Origin: Aquimarina aggregata
GTDB taxonomy: Bacteria; Bacteroidota; Bacteroidia; Flavobacteriales; Flavobacteriaceae
Assembly (NCBI RefSeq): GCF_001632745.1
Contig: NZ_LQRT01000002.1
Coordinates: 248,001-312,000 of the forward strand
Direction of reading: 5' to 3'
Length of the DNA: 64,000 nt
The notes under the pieces are model-generated. The model ran no database searches, was not told the DNA's origin, and worked only from the letters and a program-made list of their open reading frames with translations. Positions 61,656 to 64,000 of this stretch are shown in pieces; position 1 is the stretch's first letter, and each line of letters begins with the position of its first letter. Both the position numbers and the translations under genes were made by a program.

Positions 61656-62000
61656 ACTATTTTTGTACTTTGGGTGTTAATTATTTGATTAGTTGAAATT
61701 ACAAAATTTCAAATTCTGAAATTGCATAATACCAATTTTAAATTATAAAGAAAATTTAGTAACCCGAGTAATTCGTTTGTTGTTCTTAAGCTTACCCAAT
61801 TTTATATAATTATTTTCTTATTTCTTAGTGTTATCATCCTTTTAATTGTGATTGAGAATTAGTGCATACATGATTGGTCAATTCCTTGTATACCAAATAG
61901 TCAACAAAATTCGTTATGGATTTGTTAATTACTTTGTAGAGAGGCTGTTTTAATTTAGATAGTGAAATCTTATATTAGCAAGCATTCTACCCTAAAATTT
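61656..62000. other. 345-base divergent intergenic region between alcohol dehydrogenase and parE
   Basis: Contains the inverted repeat at 61694-61713 and a parE promoter area near 61935 (TTACTTTG, one base off the -7 consensus). A 27-codon open frame at 61870-61953 has no support. Nothing else recognisable. Confidence 0.6.
61694..61713. promoter_or_regulatory. 8-bp inverted repeat upstream of the alcohol dehydrogenase gene
   Basis: TTGAAATT (61694-61701) and AATTTCAA (61706-61713) with an ACAA centre. Its half-site TTGAAA...TTTCAA is like the TetR/SDR operator, but the arms are eight bases apart rather than six, so another regulator is more likely. Confidence 0.45.
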
Positions 62001-63863
62001 ATGAGTAAGGAAACTAAATATACCGAAGATAATATACGATCCCTCGATTGGAAAGAGCATATCCGTATGCGACCGGGGATGTATATTGGTAAGCTAGGCG
62101 ATGGATCATCTGCCGACGATGGGATTTATATTCTTGTAAAAGAAGTATTAGATAATTCGATCGATGAATATGTGATGGGAGCTGGTAAGACTATTGAGAT
62201 ATCTATTCAAGGAGATAAAGTGATTGTGAGAGATTACGGTCGTGGAATTCCTTTGGGTAAAGTTGTTGATGTAGTTTCTAAAATGAATACTGGAGGTAAA
62301 TATGATTCCAGAGCATTTAAAAAATCAGTAGGACTTAATGGGGTAGGTACAAAGGCGGTAAATGCTTTGTCTACATTTTTTAGAGTAGAATCTACCCGAG
62401 ATGGCAAGTCTGCTTCTGCAGAGTTCGAAAAAGGTAACCTTACCAATCAAGAAACGTTAGATGAGACTTCTCGTAGAAGAGGTACTAAAGTATCTTTTGT
62501 GCCAGATAATACTATTTTTAAACATTTCAAGTATCGTACAGAGTATGTAGCTAAAATGCTTAAGAACTATGTGTATCTTAATCCTGGACTGACGATCATA
62601 TTTAACGGAGAAAAATATTTTTCAGAGCATGGATTAAGAGATTTACTTTCTGATAATATTAATGTTGAAGATAGATTATATGATATCATACATTTAAAAG
62701 GTGATGATATTGAAATCGCTATTACGCACAGTAAAACACAATATAGTGAAGAATACCATTCTTTTGTAAATGGTCAACACACAACGCAAGGAGGAACACA
62801 TCAAGCAGCATTTCGAGAAGCTATCGTAAAGACGATAAGAGAATATTACGGTAAAAATTATGAAGCTAGTGATATTCGTAAATCTATTGTGTCTGCTATT
62901 AGTATAAAGGTTATGGAACCTGTATTTGAAAGTCAGACCAAAACTAAATTGGGATCTACAGATATGGGAGGAGATTTGCCTACTGTAAGAACCTATATTA
63001 ATGATTTTGTAAAACAATATCTGGATAACTTCTTACACAAAAACCCAAATACAACAGAAAGTTTACAACGCAAAATATTACAAGCAGAACGAGAACGTAA
63101 AGATTTATCTGGTATCCGTAAACTTGCTCGCGAACGTGCAAAGAAAGCCAGTTTACATAATAAAAAACTTAGAGATTGTCGTATTCATCTTACCGATAGT
63201 AAAAAAGATCGTAATCTAGAAAGTACTTTGTTTATAACAGAGGGAGATTCTGCAAGTGGGTCAATAACCAAGTCCAGAGATGTAAATACACAAGCTGTAT
63301 TTAGTTTACGTGGGAAACCACTGAATAGCTATAATATGAGTAAAAAAATTGTGTATGAAAATGAAGAATTTAATCTTTTACAAGCAGCATTGAATATTGA
63401 AGAATCAATGGAAGATCTAAGGTATAACAATATTGTTATCGCAACAGATGCCGATGTCGATGGGATGCATATTAGATTGTTATTAATCACTTTTTTTCTT
63501 CAGTTTTTCCCTGAGTTAATAAAAGAAGGACATTTATTTATATTACAAACTCCGTTGTTTAGAGTTCGAAATAAAAAACAAACAATCTATTGCTATTCAG
63601 AACAGGAAAGAAGAGACGCGATACAAAAACTATCAGGGAAACCAGAAATTACTCGATTTAAAGGATTAGGAGAGATATCTCCTGATGAATTTGTGCATTT
63701 TATTGGTGATGATATTCGTCTTGATCCTGTAATGTTGGATAAAGAAAAGACGATTGAGGAATTATTATCTTTTTATATGGGGAAAAATACTCCACAACGA
63801 CAAGAGTTTATCATAGACAACCTTAAGGTTGAATTAGACACTATAGAAGAAGAAGGGGTATAA
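62001..63863 (+). CDS. parE: DNA topoisomerase IV subunit B
   Basis: About 620 residues. GHKL ATPase motifs: [36 protein letters not shown]; transducer domain ([10 protein letters not shown]); Toprim motifs [11 protein letters not shown] and [11 protein letters not shown] with catalytic Glu and Asp residues. The ATG at 62001 gives the usual N-terminus; a GTG 13 codons earlier is in frame but unlikely. Length is right for ParE of Bacteroidota and lacks the GyrB insert. It decatenates chromosomes with ParC. A small membrane protein gene starts 14 bases later; parC is probably beyond the window. Confidence 0.93.
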   Translation: MSKETKYTEDNIRSLDWKEHIRMRPGMYIGKLGDGSSADDGIYILVKEVLDNSIDEYVMGAGKTIEISIQGDKVIVRDYGRGIPLGKVVDVVSKMNTGGKYDSRAFKKSVGLNGVGTKAVNALSTFFRVESTRDGKSASAEFEKGNLTNQETLDETSRRRGTKVSFVPDNTIFKHFKYRTEYVAKMLKNYVYLNPGLTIIFNGEKYFSEHGLRDLLSDNINVEDRLYDIIHLKGDDIEIAITHSKTQYSEEYHSFVNGQHTTQGGTHQAAFREAIVKTIREYYGKNYEASDIRKSIVSAISIKVMEPVFESQTKTKLGSTDMGGDLPTVRTYINDFVKQYLDNFLHKNPNTTESLQRKILQAERERKDLSGIRKLARERAKKASLHNKKLRDCRIHLTDSKKDRNLESTLFITEGDSASGSITKSRDVNTQAVFSLRGKPLNSYNMSKKIVYENEEFNLLQAALNIEESMEDLRYNNIVIATDADVDGMHIRLLLITFFLQFFPELIKEGHLFILQTPLFRVRNKKQTIYCYSEQERRDAIQKLSGKPEITRFKGLGEISPDEFVHFIGDDIRLDPVMLDKEKTIEELLSFYMGKNTPQRQEFIIDNLKVELDTIEEEGV

Positions 63864-63877
63864 GTAGCGTTATAAGA

Positions 63878-64000
63878 ATGGAAAAAATTACAGTTAAAGT
63901 ACACAAGAAAGAAAAGTTTTATTACAATCTAATGATTGTATTTACCATACTTTTATGTATTCCCGGTCTTTTGTTTTTGCCGTATCTTTTACTTGTAGGG
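63878..64000 (+). CDS. Small membrane protein (N-terminal part), downstream of parE
   Basis: The frame opens with ATG at 63878, 14 bases after the parE stop, and runs off the end of the window (41 codons seen). After a charged start (MEKITVKVHKKEKFYYNL) comes a hydrophobic helix (IVFTILLCIPGLLFLPYLLLV). Probably co-transcribed with parE. Not recognised. Confidence 0.65.
   Translation, partial: MEKITVKVHKKEKFYYNLMIVFTILLCIPGLLFLPYLLLVG

Noticed and set aside
61883..61900. TTGTATACCA near parE, like the start of the shared GTAC motif
   Set aside because: Only ten bases agree and the GTAC elements are missing; most likely chance.
1..64000. CRISPR arrays, tRNA or rRNA genes, insertion sequences or prophage
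   Set aside because: Read-through of all intergenic regions showed no regularly spaced repeats, no clover-leaf-like sequence ending in a T-arm that I could identify and no transposase or integrase.

Overview
The window looks like a chromosomal segment of a marine member of the Flavobacteriaceae (Bacteroidota), something like Aquimarina or a relative; the genus is inference only. Grounds: strongly AT-rich DNA, promoters of the TAnnTTTG type, almost no Shine-Dalgarno sequences, three very large secreted proteins with type IX secretion (T9SS type A) C-terminal sorting domains, TonB-dependent receptors with N-terminal carboxypeptidase-regulatory domains, an ECF sigma/anti-sigma operon feeding head-GIN/DUF4097-type proteins, and a BY-kinase exopolysaccharide locus. 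I see no phage, insertion sequence, CRISPR array, rRNA or tRNA. Most of the window is ordinary core genome; the novelty is in regulatory DNA and in a few secreted proteins.

Layout. 1-6146: end of a surface polysaccharide locus (sugar aminotransferase end, WbpM-like dehydratase, Wza-like exporter, Wzc-like tyrosine kinase) with a convergent PHP-type tyrosine phosphatase. 6235-9256: envelope-stress-like operon on the minus strand (ECF sigma, anti-sigma, DYG-repeat exported protein, head-GIN protein). 9418-14022: lon, a stand-alone MreB paralogue and cmk. 14091-17492: secreted reprolysin-type metalloprotease. 17704-28717: housekeeping block (LysM protein, TruA-like, MOSC, aldose epimerase, ketopantoate-reductase-like, RecQ, aquaporin, cysE-cysM, DUF2461, GAPDH). 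28774-31533: two tandem near-identical short-chain dehydrogenases and a TetR regulator that share a palindromic operator. 31589-39904: GNAT and two large T9SS cargo proteins (a multi-modular glycosidase-like protein and a nucleoside-hydrolase-like lectin protein) sharing a distinctive upstream motif. 40215-46078: NlpC/P60 peptidase, thiolase, 7TM-HD phosphodiesterase, DUF3817, mechanosensitive channel. 46201-52671: two tandem TonB receptors with a conserved leader, and a small exported protein. 52799-61655: YchF, DMT transporter, TPR hybrid histidine kinase, alpha/beta hydrolase, M61-like lipoprotein, exported Dabb protein, alcohol dehydrogenase. 62001-64000: parE and the start of a small membrane protein gene.

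How the parts work together. The first genes build and export a capsule or EPS, with polymer length controlled by reversible tyrosine phosphorylation. The sigma operon probably senses the envelope and drives its own two exported beta-solenoid proteins. The SDR/TetR group looks like a small self-contained detoxification or ligand-responsive regulon. The two large secreted proteins appear co-regulated and are probably aimed at an extracellular polysaccharide or matrix. Almost every transcription unit ends in a clear hairpin terminator, which makes the unit boundaries fairly secure.
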